A DNA stretch of 64,000 nt, from assembly GCA_029204225.1 (NCBI GenBank), contig CM055108.1, forward strand, positions 3,649,547 to 3,713,546, in the 5' to 3' direction. Made by a program: the position numbers and the translations under genes. The DNA is from Diphasiastrum complanatum (lineage: Eukaryota; Streptophyta; Lycopodiopsida; Lycopodiales; Lycopodiaceae). Positions 47,843 through 56,404 of this stretch are shown in pieces. Under the pieces are notes generated by a model. The model searched no databases. It was not told the DNA's origin and saw nothing but the letters and a program-made list of their open reading frames with translations. Position 1 is the first letter of the stretch, and each line of letters opens with the position of its first letter.

Positions 47843-48507
47843 TGCCAGGACCCATATACAAAAAATACTGGAACTCTTTTCAGTACCAAATGCAAAAGCA
47901 TGCTCAAAGCTGAAAATGGTTGATGCAGAGGTATAAATTTTTCAATATCGGTTCGACGCGCCCTTGTAGTTATTGATTGGTTTATTTTTCCAACGTGCGC
48001 ACTGATCCAATATTCAATCAAAAAAATTTGATATCGGTTTGACGCGCGCTTGTTTCCATTGTAGATTTTATTCTTACATCCTGTGCATTGATCCGATATC
48101 TCATAATGTTCAAATCTGGATTCCGCAGTCCTCCCAGCAGGTTGATTCTGTCAGCTGTGGTTGGTATACCATATGCAATGCCAAACACTTTTTTAATTGG
48201 CTTGCATTACAAGATGGACTTCCAAATCTGGAAGAGTAAATATTCGATTAATTACTTTTAGTTGTGTTTTTGTTTTTTTCATATACAAACTCCTATTAAC
48301 TGATCTTTGATTAATTACAGTTTACTATTTTTATGTTTTTTTTTCCAGTTTAAATGCCCAAAGATCTCCCCAATGGAGATAATCCACTTCAGGCAGAAGA
48401 CCATAAAGCTTGTGATCGAAAATTCATATCCAGTTGCGGTGGCTGAGTGTTCTCCACCCAAGCTACTTCCAACTGGAGAAATGGATTTAGAGATCATAGA
48501 TAGTTGA
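46412..48507 (+). CDS. Histone H3-like domain fused to a Ulp1/C48-type cysteine protease (four putative exons)
   Basis: Exon 1 (46412-47622, 404 codons) starts MVQTKQTARGHSGG, close to the H3 tail. Residues 48-133 align without gaps to the H3 fold (about 36/86 identical), including DIRKLQK and the exact HAKRVTIMPKD. Between tail and fold is poly-Pro and RPRGRRR. Residues about 144-245 are a basic Pro/Ser linker (KKRR, repeated SPPKSP). Then comes a protease start (ESRDKMLGDNLGGGAIQYWM, TPILVLPYIKK) and a GTAAGT donor in phase 2. NDHWSLYVLSLY (about 47717) carries the expected catalytic His; its acceptor is unclear. Exon 3 (48065-48235) has SSQQVDSVSCGWYTICNA with the oxyanion Gln and catalytic Cys. 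Exon 4 (48321-48507) ends the protein. Exons 3 and 4 join in phase 2. The Asp position reads MNSI (Asn) and is followed by an (AC)n run. Such proteases remove SUMO-like modifiers; a chromatin role is inference. Confidence 0.65.
47803..47838. repeat. (AC)n microsatellite inside the protease region
   Basis: About 18 AC units directly follow the codons for KMNSI, so the open frame reads alternating Thr-His there. Either it is coding or it lies in intron sequence just after a lost donor. Confidence 0.85.
47946..48117 (+). repeat. Imperfect 86-bp tandem duplication across the exon 3 boundary
   Basis: TATCGGTTCGACGCGCCCTTG (47946 on) and TATCGGTTTGACGCGCGCTTG (48032 on) begin two copies of about 85 bases. 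Both also contain GTGC(A/G)... TGATCC(A/G)ATAT. The second copy includes the acceptor and first 50 bases of exon 3. A third TATCGCTTCGACGCGCCC occurs in the 5' leader at 46335-46352. Confidence 0.65.
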
Positions 48508-48681
48508 ATCTATTTAAATATTTGTCTCACTTGATGTGGATGAGACACATGTACAAAAATTTCTAATAGAAATATAATTACAGTTTTTCTATGGTTGTTC
48601 TTACTTGTTTTTTCTCCTCTTATCAATTCAGGTTATGATTCATTCATCTTCAATTTCTACTGTTTTTCGACATGTTTGTTT

Positions 48682-48888
48682 TTCATAGCCTTGGTCTGCC
48701 TTTTCTTTACCATGTTCTTTTTTGGATAAGTTCAGAATGATGATCTGATTGAACCTTTGCCACAACTAATCCAAACATGCGACATTAGTTCACTTAGATT
48801 TGTTGCAGCAAAGCTTTGATCAGATCATCATCTGAACATATCCAAATATGCCAAGACAAGGACAATACAGACCAAGGCAATGAAGACC
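48682..48888. repeat. Imperfect foldback (long inverted repeat)
   Basis: The left arm (48682-48768, with CCTTGGTCTGCC, GGATAAGTTCAGAATGATGA and ACCTTTGCCACAA) is the reverse complement, with scattered mismatches, of the right arm (48800-48888, with AAAGCTTTGATCAGATCATC, CTGAACATATCC and CAGACCAAGGC). The loop is about 30 bases. There are no clear TA or other target duplications. It could be a MITE or a small-RNA hairpin precursor. Confidence 0.7.
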
Positions 48889-48965
48889 AAAAATACAACC
48901 GATATATACGAGACTTCAATAAGGGCAAGCGTCGATTGTAGTGATCACTGGAGTTCAAGTGATTG

Positions 48966-49068
48966 AAGATTTTCCCAATGGAGATAGTGCATTTCCTGCA
49001 GGAGACAATGAATCTTGCTATCGAAAACTCATATTATCCAGTTGCAATTACATTGTGTTTTGCACCAT
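48966..49068 (+). pseudogene. Degraded copy of the last exon of the H3-Ulp1 gene
   Basis: The frame reads FPMEIVHFLQETMNLAIENS then YYPVAI, matching PMEIIHFRQKTIKLVIENSY and PVAV of exon 4 (48361-48458). The DNA aligns over about 100 bases with one 3-base insertion and then diverges. No Cys-box exon precedes it, so it is a partial duplicate, separated from the original by the foldback. Confidence 0.7.
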
Positions 49069-49199
49069 GGAAATGGAGATCATAGAAATGAAAGAGCCTC
49101 ATAGAAAATGTGTAGATTGGATCTTAGCATCTAGTATTGATTCTAGAACTCAAAGTGAGTCAAATACATTGGAGATTGGTGTTGTGTGACTTCATTTGC

Positions 49200-49840
49200 A
49201 GGTGTTTAGGTGTCTAAAACCAGAGGCAAAGTTGAATTCAATTCACATTACCAAGATAGCAAGTTTTGCTTGCTCCAAGCATTGATTTCTAAGCGAGTTT
49301 TGGAGGTGATTTCATAGAGAAGGCTTTCTAGCATTCAAGGAGAGGGAAGATCAGAGTTTTGGGGACTCTTCAAGGCTGTTCTAAGGTGTAGTAGGCACCT
49401 CCTAAAGTGATTTAGGTTCAGTCCAACCATTGCTTGACTTATGCACCAAATTAGATCAATTTTTCATCAATTTTGATCATTTTTTGCTTGTGATTGGATA
49501 GTAGATTGTGTTGCATCCTCATTAAGTTCCATTTAGATCTTTTACAAGTGATTTTGGAAGTATATTAGGTTGCTGAAATTCACTCTTGATCAGATCATTT
49601 GGAAGCTTTAATGTTCTTTATAGAAAGAGAGGCAATTCTACTAGTATTGTCTACTTCAATCAAGCAAGTGCATTGTTTCTAGTATTCTATGATTTGATTT
49701 TGTTAGAGATCATTCTTAGATCTTTATAGGAAGTATATTACTGATCTTTTCAGGTCCCTAAGAAGTGGGATAAGGTAGACCTTCAATCAAATCAATTGAA
49801 GTAACCTTCATTTGTGTCAAGTCCTTGATTAGGAGACTAG
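49200..49840 (+). other. Putative leader of the intact Copia element
   Basis: No coding sequence. I could find neither a Met-tRNA-type primer site nor sequence resembling the 3' LTR (53824 on) in this stretch, so the 5' LTR is missing, very diverged or of another kind. Confidence 0.4.
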
Positions 49841-52800
49841 ATGGCATCTATAAATGCATATCTTTTGGATACTAATGAAAGGCTCAACAAAACTAACTAT
49901 TCCATATGGAAAGTTAGAATGGAATCTATCATGATCATGCAAGATCTGATGGAAATTGTAAATGGTAAGGAGGGTGAACCTATTCATCCTCAAGAAAAAG
50001 CCAAATACATCAAGAGGTGCAATGTTGCACTACATTGCATAAAAATGAATGTTGCAAATGAACTCTTAAGAGAGGTAGGAGATTGCACTTCAGCTCAAGA
50101 TGCTTGGGAGACTTTGCAAAAGGTCTATGAATCCAAGAACCAAACTAGAATGTTAGCTTTGAAGAATCAAATCTATAGAAGCTATCAAAAGAAAGGAGAG
50201 AGTGCACATACTTTTGTCCTAAGAGTAAAGGAATTGAACAAAGAGCTAGCCTTTATAGGTGACCCTATCAAGGATGAAGAGCTTGTTCAACTCATATTGA
50301 ATGGACTAAGCTTTGAATTTGACAATTTGGTTCAGGGATATGCAATTATGGGTAAGCTACCCATACTTGAAAAACTCCAAGGCACACTCATGGCCGAGGA
50401 ATCAAGAAGGAGCCAAATGCAAGAGAGGATGGATAGGCTTTCCATCCAAGGTGGAGATGACCAAGCTCTCTTCACCAAAGGCAAAGGCAAGTCCAAAGGC
50501 AAAGGATCAACATTCAAGAAGTCTACAAAGCTTGAGGATCAAGAAGGACCCCCAAAGGCATCTCCATCAACCACCAAAGTCAAGAAGGACAAATCAAAGG
50601 TGAAGTGCTACTATTGTAGCAAGATGGGGCATTATGCCTCGGAATGCTTCAAGAGGAAGCAAGATCAAAGCCAAGCCAACATGAGCAAAGAGGAGGAGGA
50701 GGAGAGTTCACATGAGGACTCTCTCATGATGTCCATATTTTCTTCAACAAGCTTCAAAGGAGAAGATCCTTGGTGGATTGACTCGGGTGCTAGTTCACAC
50801 ATGACTAGTAAAAGGGAGTTTTTCTCTTCTCTCTTATCTTATGATGGACCTATAAAGTCTATCTATACAGCAAATGATGAAGCTTGTAAGATTGAAGGAG
50901 TTGGTAGCATTCCCCTTTGCTTAGGATCTTCCAAAAAGATCAACATAGAAGGTGTTTTGTACATTCCTACAATAACAAAGAATCTACTAAGTGTTGGCCA
51001 AATGGTAGACAATGGTTTCAATGTTGACTTTGCTTCAAATGAATGTTTCATCAAGAAGAAAGGTAAGATAGTGGCTAAGGGCACTAGACTTGGCAAACTT
51101 TATAAGCTGGATGCATTTGTGGATACTAATGTTGTCATGTTGGCCGAGAAGAGCAAGATATCTACCTTTACTTTATGGCACAAAAGACTTGGACATGTCA
51201 ACTCGGGTTCCATGGAGGCTATGATCAAGAAGGAGTATGCTTTAGGCCTACCAAGGTCTATTGGGAAGGAAGACAAGGTTTGTGAAGCTTGTGCCTTATC
51301 CAAGGCACATAAGAAGGTGTTTCCTAACTCCATCACAAAGTCATCTCATCCTCTTGAACTCATACACTCGGATGTGCACATTGCTAGCACCAAATCTAAT
51401 GGAGGTTCATCCATGTTTTTAACCTTCATTGATGACTACTCAAGATATTGTTGGGTGTTCTTACTTTCCTTCAAATCTCAAGTATTTGATACTTTTGTAA
51501 AGTTCAAGTTGTTTGTGGAAAAGCATCATAATCATAGCATCAAGATTCTTAGAAGTGACAATGGTGGAGAATTCATCTCCAATGAGTTCAAGGCCTTTTG
51601 TGAGGAGGAAGGGAACAAGAAAGAGACTTCTTGTCCTTACACTCCTCAACAAAATGGAGTTGCTGAAAGAAGGAATAGAACATTATGTGAATGTTCTAAG
51701 GCTTTAAGATTAGATGCTTGTTTGCCCAAATCCTTTTGGGGTGAGTCTCTTGTATCTGCAAACTACTTGATGAATAGGGTGTCTTGCAAAGCAATTGAAG
51801 GCAAAACTCCTTATGAGATGTTGTATGGAAAGAAACCCAATCTTAATCACTTGAAAGTTTTTGGGTGTATATGTTATGTGCATGTGCCATTGGAAACAAG
51901 AACCAAGGAGGATCCATCTTCCACAAGAGGGATCATGCTTGGATATGCAAGCTCAAGCAAGGGCTACAAAGTCTATCTCCCATCCTTGAACAAATTTGTT
52001 GTTTCAAGGGATGTCATCTTTGATGAACATCATATGCATATGCTTGAAGAAGGCTCAAGTGCTCCAACAATCAAGAAGAAGATGGCCGAGGAGCAAGATC
52101 TTGGTTTTGAGGAGGAGCTCATGGAGGAGCAAGCACCAAACCCACCTATCACACCAAGGAGATCTTCAAGGGCAAAAGTGGAGCCATCAAGGCTCACATA
52201 TCAAGGCAAAGGACAGCAAGTTGAGGGTATCTCATCCACTTCTTATGCTTTATCTAGTTTTGAAGAACCATCTAATGTTGAAGATGCATTGAACTCCAAA
52301 AAATGGTATAAAGCTATGTTGGATGAGTATGATGCCTTGATTGAGAATGAAACTTGGTTGCTTGTTGAGAGACCTCAAAGGAATGTAATAGGATGCAAGT
52401 GGGTCTTCAAGCTTAAGTTGAATGCAAATGGGAGTGTTAACAAACATAAAGCAAGATTAGTTGCAAAAGGTTATGCTCAAGAGAGAGGGATAGACTATGA
52501 GGAAACTTTTGCACCCGTGGCCAAGATGGTCACAATAAGACTAATCATTGCACTTGCATCACATTTTGGATGGATTCTATGTCAAATGGATGTCTCTAAT
52601 GCTTTCTTGAATGGTTTTTTCGAAGAGGATATCTATATGGAGCAGCCACAAGGGTTCATCAAGCATGGAATGGAGAACAAAGTATGTCATCTCCAAAGAA
52701 GCATCTATGGCTTGAAGCAAGCCTCGAGATCTTGGAATTCAAGACTACATTGCTATCTTATTTCACTTTCTTTTGTTCAAAGTGAATATGATCCCACTCT

Positions 52801-53809
52801 TTACATTAAGTTTGATGATGTTGGTATTGTACTTTTACTCATTTATGTAGATGACATCATCATTAGTGGAAATAGTGTTGATGGTATTGAAAAAATCAAG
52901 ATAGATCTATCCTTAGAGTTCAAGATGGTAGATCTAGGGTGTCTTCACTTCATCTTAGGCATAGAAGTACTTAGAGGGTCTGATTTTATCTTTATAAGTC
53001 AAGTAAACTATGCTCAAAGTCTTTTGAAGAAGTTTAAGATGGAAGTATGCAAAAGTGTTGACACACCAATGGAGCAAGATGTAAAAGTGCCAAATGAAGA
53101 TGATGAAAGATCCTTCATGGACATCACTTTGTTTAGGCAACTTATAGGTTCCTTAATGTGGATCACTATAACTAGACCAGATCTTAGCTTTAGTGTATGT
53201 AGGTTGATCCAATCCATGCAAAAGCCATTGAATATCCATTGGAAAAAGGCTAAGAGGATTCTAAGATACATCTCAGGTACATTGGACTTTGGGATTCTAT
53301 ATAGAGGAGATGTGATTAACCCTCATGCATTTAGTGATTCAGATTTTGCAGGGGACAAGAGGGATAGGAAATCAACAAGTGCCTATTCAACTTTCATAGG
53401 AGAAGGTGTGGTTTCATGGCTTTCAAAAAAGCAAGAAACTATATCTCTATCTTCAACCGAGGCCGAGTACAAAGCTTTGACAACCACTACAAAGGAGGTA
53501 CTTTGGATCAAGAGATTATTGGTGGAACTAAAGATCATGGATTCAGAGGAGGCACCAATCATCTACAATGACAATATATCAGCCCAACACCTTGCATCTA
53601 ACCCAATCTTCCATGCAAGATCTAAGCACATTGAGATATGCCATCACTTTGTGAGAGAAATGGTGCAAGCCAAGGAGATTGCTTTGGAGCATGTTCCAAG
53701 CAATGAATGTGTAGCTGATCTACTTACTAAACCACTTAAAAAGACACCTTTTATGAAGTTCAGATCATCACTTGGAGTGATTAGTAAAGCAATGATTGAA
53801 CCAAGCTAG
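49841..53809 (+). CDS. Intact Copia polyprotein (gag-protease-integrase-RT-RNase H)
   Basis: One uninterrupted frame of 1322 codons from an ATG. Gag starts SINAYLLDTNERLNKTNYSI and has a CCHC knuckle at residue 256 (CYYCSKMGHYASEC). The protease active site is WWIDSGASSHMT (Asp314). The integrase zinc-binding region starts with His447 and His452, followed by CEAC; the core carries FIDDYSRYCWVF, RSDNGGEF and YTPQQNGVAERRNRTL. RT has GCKWVFKLK, QMDVSNAFLNG and YVDD at 1002-1005 (YVDDIIISG). RNase H has SDSDFAGDKRDRKSTSAYS, SLSSTEAEYKAL and a RSKHIEICHHFVRE tail. The order integrase-RT marks the Copia class, and all catalytic residues I checked are present. A purine tract and LTR-like start follow within 15 bases. 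It looks recently active, although no 5' LTR is evident. Confidence 0.95.
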   Translation: MASINAYLLDTNERLNKTNYSIWKVRMESIMIMQDLMEIVNGKEGEPIHPQEKAKYIKRCNVALHCIKMNVANELLREVGDCTSAQDAWETLQKVYESKNQTRMLALKNQIYRSYQKKGESAHTFVLRVKELNKELAFIGDPIKDEELVQLILNGLSFEFDNLVQGYAIMGKLPILEKLQGTLMAEESRRSQMQERMDRLSIQGGDDQALFTKGKGKSKGKGSTFKKSTKLEDQEGPPKASPSTTKVKKDKSKVKCYYCSKMGHYASECFKRKQDQSQANMSKEEEEESSHEDSLMMSIFSSTSFKGEDPWWIDSGASSHMTSKREFFSSLLSYDGPIKSIYTANDEACKIEGVGSIPLCLGSSKKINIEGVLYIPTITKNLLSVGQMVDNGFNVDFASNECFIKKKGKIVAKGTRLGKLYKLDAFVDTNVVMLAEKSKISTFTLWHKRLGHVNSGSMEAMIKKEYALGLPRSIGKEDKVCEACALSKAHKKVFPNSITKSSHPLELIHSDVHIASTKSNGGSSMFLTFIDDYSRYCWVFLLSFKSQVFDTFVKFKLFVEKHHNHSIKILRSDNGGEFISNEFKAFCEEEGNKKETSCPYTPQQNGVAERRNRTLCECSKALRLDACLPKSFWGESLVSANYLMNRVSCKAIEGKTPYEMLYGKKPNLNHLKVFGCICYVHVPLETRTKEDPSSTRGIMLGYASSSKGYKVYLPSLNKFVVSRDVIFDEHHMHMLEEGSSAPTIKKKMAEEQDLGFEEELMEEQAPNPPITPRRSSRAKVEPSRLTYQGKGQQVEGISSTSYALSSFEEPSNVEDALNSKKWYKAMLDEYDALIENETWLLVERPQRNVIGCKWVFKLKLNANGSVNKHKARLVAKGYAQERGIDYEETFAPVAKMVTIRLIIALASHFGWILCQMDVSNAFLNGFFEEDIYMEQPQGFIKHGMENKVCHLQRSIYGLKQASRSWNSRLHCYLISLSFVQSEYDPTLYIKFDDVGIVLLLIYVDDIIISGNSVDGIEKIKIDLSLEFKMVDLGCLHFILGIEVLRGSDFIFISQVNYAQSLLKKFKMEVCKSVDTPMEQDVKVPNEDDERSFMDITLFRQLIGSLMWITITRPDLSFSVCRLIQSMQKPLNIHWKKAKRILRYISGTLDFGILYRGDVINPHAFSDSDFAGDKRDRKSTSAYSTFIGEGVVSWLSKKQETISLSSTEAEYKALTTTTKEVLWIKRLLVELKIMDSEEAPIIYNDNISAQHLASNPIFHARSKHIEICHHFVREMVQAKEIALEHVPSNECVADLLTKPLKKTPFMKFRSSLGVISKAMIEPS

Positions 53810-53812
53810 ATA

Positions 53813-54310
53813 GTGAGGAGGAGTGTTAAAAATTCACAATTCTAGCTTGACTAGTTTTGGTCATATGACTTGTAAATAGTTAGATGGTCATGATGTGGCT
53901 TGTCACACGTGCCAAATAGCATAGTATTCCATTCATAAGGATGTTCTCAAGTAGACCTAAGTGTTAGAACCTTTGGAATGAGTCCAAATTATGCTTAGAT
54001 ACAAGGGAGAAAAAATAGGAGCTATTTTTGGTAATTTTTGCATTGTTGAGGGATCTCCAAGATTCCAACCCTAACTTGGTAGGGATGAAAGATCCACCAA
54101 AATTAGCATTAGGTATAGGTTTAGGGCTACTCATACCTGCCCAAAACCGTGATGGATCATGTATATATAGGTGATGATATCTCACCAAAATCAATCAAGC
54201 AATTTCATGTTTTTTCTCTCATAATGGTGCAATTGCTCTCTATGTTCATAATTGTTTGAGTACTTGTGATTACTAATGATTATAGGATTGAATGTAGGTC
54301 TGGTGTACAG
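53813..54310 (+). repeat. Polypurine tract and putative 3' LTR
   Basis: AGTGAGGAGGAG (53812-53823) runs directly into TGTTAAAAATTCAC at 53824, the expected junction of purine tract and 3' LTR. A TATA element (GTATATATAGG, 54161) lies about 340 bases in, as in an LTR promoter. The right end could not be fixed because no second copy is in the window; 54310 is only a guess. Confidence 0.5.
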
Positions 54311-55026
54311 TACTCATACTGTGGGAGGCCGTACTTTCACACGTGTGAAACCTTCTTCAAGGATTTGGGCCATTTAGTGAGGTTCAAGCATAGATTTTTG
54401 ATGGATTTTGATGGTTCAACTTGTGCTAATCTTATGAAATCATAATCTATTGTTTCCCTCATCATTTCAAGTGTTTTAGGATCCTTATTTGCTGTAATTT
54501 TTACAAATACAAAATTCCATAGTTCATAATCTATGGATCTTCAATTTCGATGGATGTTCCAATGTCTTTGCATTTTATATGCTCTCCTGCCTTACTCTTA
54601 CCTGCACAAGAGAAATTGTTTTAGTTATGTATTTTACGAAACTGATTCACTTAGAAATAGAAAAAAAGGAATATTTTTATATGGCATAATGTACATTTAC
54701 ACCATTCAATCAAAATTGATAGTACTGAGGTAGATCGAATTGCAACATGTCTAGTTCTGATCGAATGTGATTGGGACACCAATCTTCCTCGACCTCAACC
54801 ATTGCAAGAATGTTGTCATTTCTTTTCACTGTTATCTGAAGTTGCTCTTGAGGGTTTATACCAAAATCTTGATCTTCTATAATACAGCATCAAATTGAGC
54901 ATTTGTTTTTCGATGTGATATCGAAATGTCATGGATGAGTAACATACTCTGCACTCAACTTGCTGATTTTGTTTTGTATCCCAACTATCATCCAACAACT
55001 CGGTGATTATATCAGCACTCAAGTCC

Positions 55027-55628
55027 TTACAAATAAACATTGTTTTTGTTCTCCGAACATTGTATTTGGAAAAAAAAATCAACAAAAATAGTAAAAGGTA
55101 GATACCAACTTAATCTATTATTCTTTGATCTAGTACTACATTTTAATATACTCTGAATATCAATATATAGCCTAGATCGAAAACTTTCTGAAATTACTGC
55201 ATCACTCGAAAAATCTGGTAGAGGATATGGCTCTAATCTACCAACTAAACCATTTTTATCAGGAAAATAGGTGTGATCATAAAAAAAAACTCCTGACTCT
55301 AAAAATCTGCAAAACCAACAAAAACATCTCAATAAAATTAAAATTAAAGAAAATGCTAAATGTAAAAAAATTGAATATGAAAACTTACAATTGCATTTCC
55401 TTCTATCATTTGGATTCAGATCATGAATGTTGAGCTCATTGTGAAGATAAGCATGCTGAACTAAAACTTCCGTGATAGATTGATCGGCAGGTGATACTTT
55501 AAAATCCATTATCCTGCCTTTCCAAGAGCTTCTATATATGTTATCTGATCTTTTTCTTGTTCGAAATGAGCCTCTTGCAGAGGGATGCATCAAGATCCAT
55601 TGATATTTTCGATATATTCTTGGTATCC
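55027..55628 (-). CDS. Unrecognised open frame, possibly part of a plant gene
   Basis: The minus strand is open from about 55628 through MMHPSARGSFRTRKRSDNIY (55593) to TAA at 55027. It includes SSWKGRIMDFKVSPADQSIT, EVLVQHAYLHNELNIHDLNP, then a hydrophobic stretch (FLHLAFSLILILLRCFCWFC), then FLESGVFFYDHTYFPDKNGL and GRLEPYPLPDFSSDAVISES. The outer parts look like ordinary globular protein. The hydrophobic stretch is bounded by GTAAGT and TTGCAG (82 nt) like a small intron, but splicing there would shift the frame. A further frame at 54816-55085 (ICKDLSADIITELLDDSW, VECRVCYSSM) may belong to the same gene. I do not recognise the family. Confidence 0.3.
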
Positions 55629-56250
55629 ATTGATCTTCTGCATTTTTTTCATTGCAATATTGATTGCATCAATGGTTCTTCTTGGTCTCTGATTATGTGT
55701 AGCCAGTACTCAAAAATACGAGTACGCAAGCTGAGATCGGAGAGAATGTAGAGATTGCGAGGTAAACCTAAGAATGACAAGAAAATGAGAGATAGAATGA
55801 AGAAAATGAGAGGTATACCTATGAATGACAAGAAGTTCCTTAACTACAAGGATTAGTTAGCCACAGTTTATGACTATTGACATCAAATCAACCTCGAGTG
55901 AACAATGACGGGCAACATAAGAGTATTCGGGCAGGAACTGTGGTCCAATCACAATTGTTTGTTCTGCCTGGTGGGATATTTGAAAATCACGAAAATTTGG
56001 TCGGGAAAGTTAGATACAATTTGCGTCCGTCAACCACTGTTACAGTTCGTTACAGATGGACACCATTCATTGGGACACGTAAGCGTTGAAAGCGTGCAAA
56101 GTCAAAAACAACATCTTGACAAAGGGCCCATTTTAAGTTCTAATATCTCCTAATGAAACCTGAAATGTCGAACGTGGATCAATCAAAACAAAAAAATTCT
56201 ATTTTATTGGTGGAAACAAACTAAACTTGTTTTTGTCTATCAATGCCCAG

Positions 56251-56252
<2 letters not shown>

Positions 56253-56330
<78 letters not shown>
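56253..56330. repeat. (CT)n microsatellite
   Basis: About 39 CT units, directly visible. Confidence 0.95.
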
Positions 56331-56334
<4 letters not shown>

Positions 56335-56365
56335 TCTTAGAAGCTCTCTTGATTTAAAAATTTAG

Positions 56366-56404
56366 ATTACTTTGGTTCCAAGTTGGACTCCCCTTGGAAA
56401 CCAT
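56366..56404 (+). repeat. Fragment of the tRNA-derived repeat
   Basis: TACTTTGGTTCCAAGTTGGA and CTCCCCTTGGAAACCATGA match the 3' half of the repeat at 63321-63520 (TTTGGTCCCAGGTTCGAGCC, CTCCCCTTGGAAACCAAGA) with a few substitutions that destroy the B box. Confidence 0.55.

Noticed and set aside
46020-49200. Terminal inverted repeats or target duplications around the H3-Ulp1 locus
   Set aside because: I looked by eye on both sides and found none convincing, so transposon carriage remains inference.
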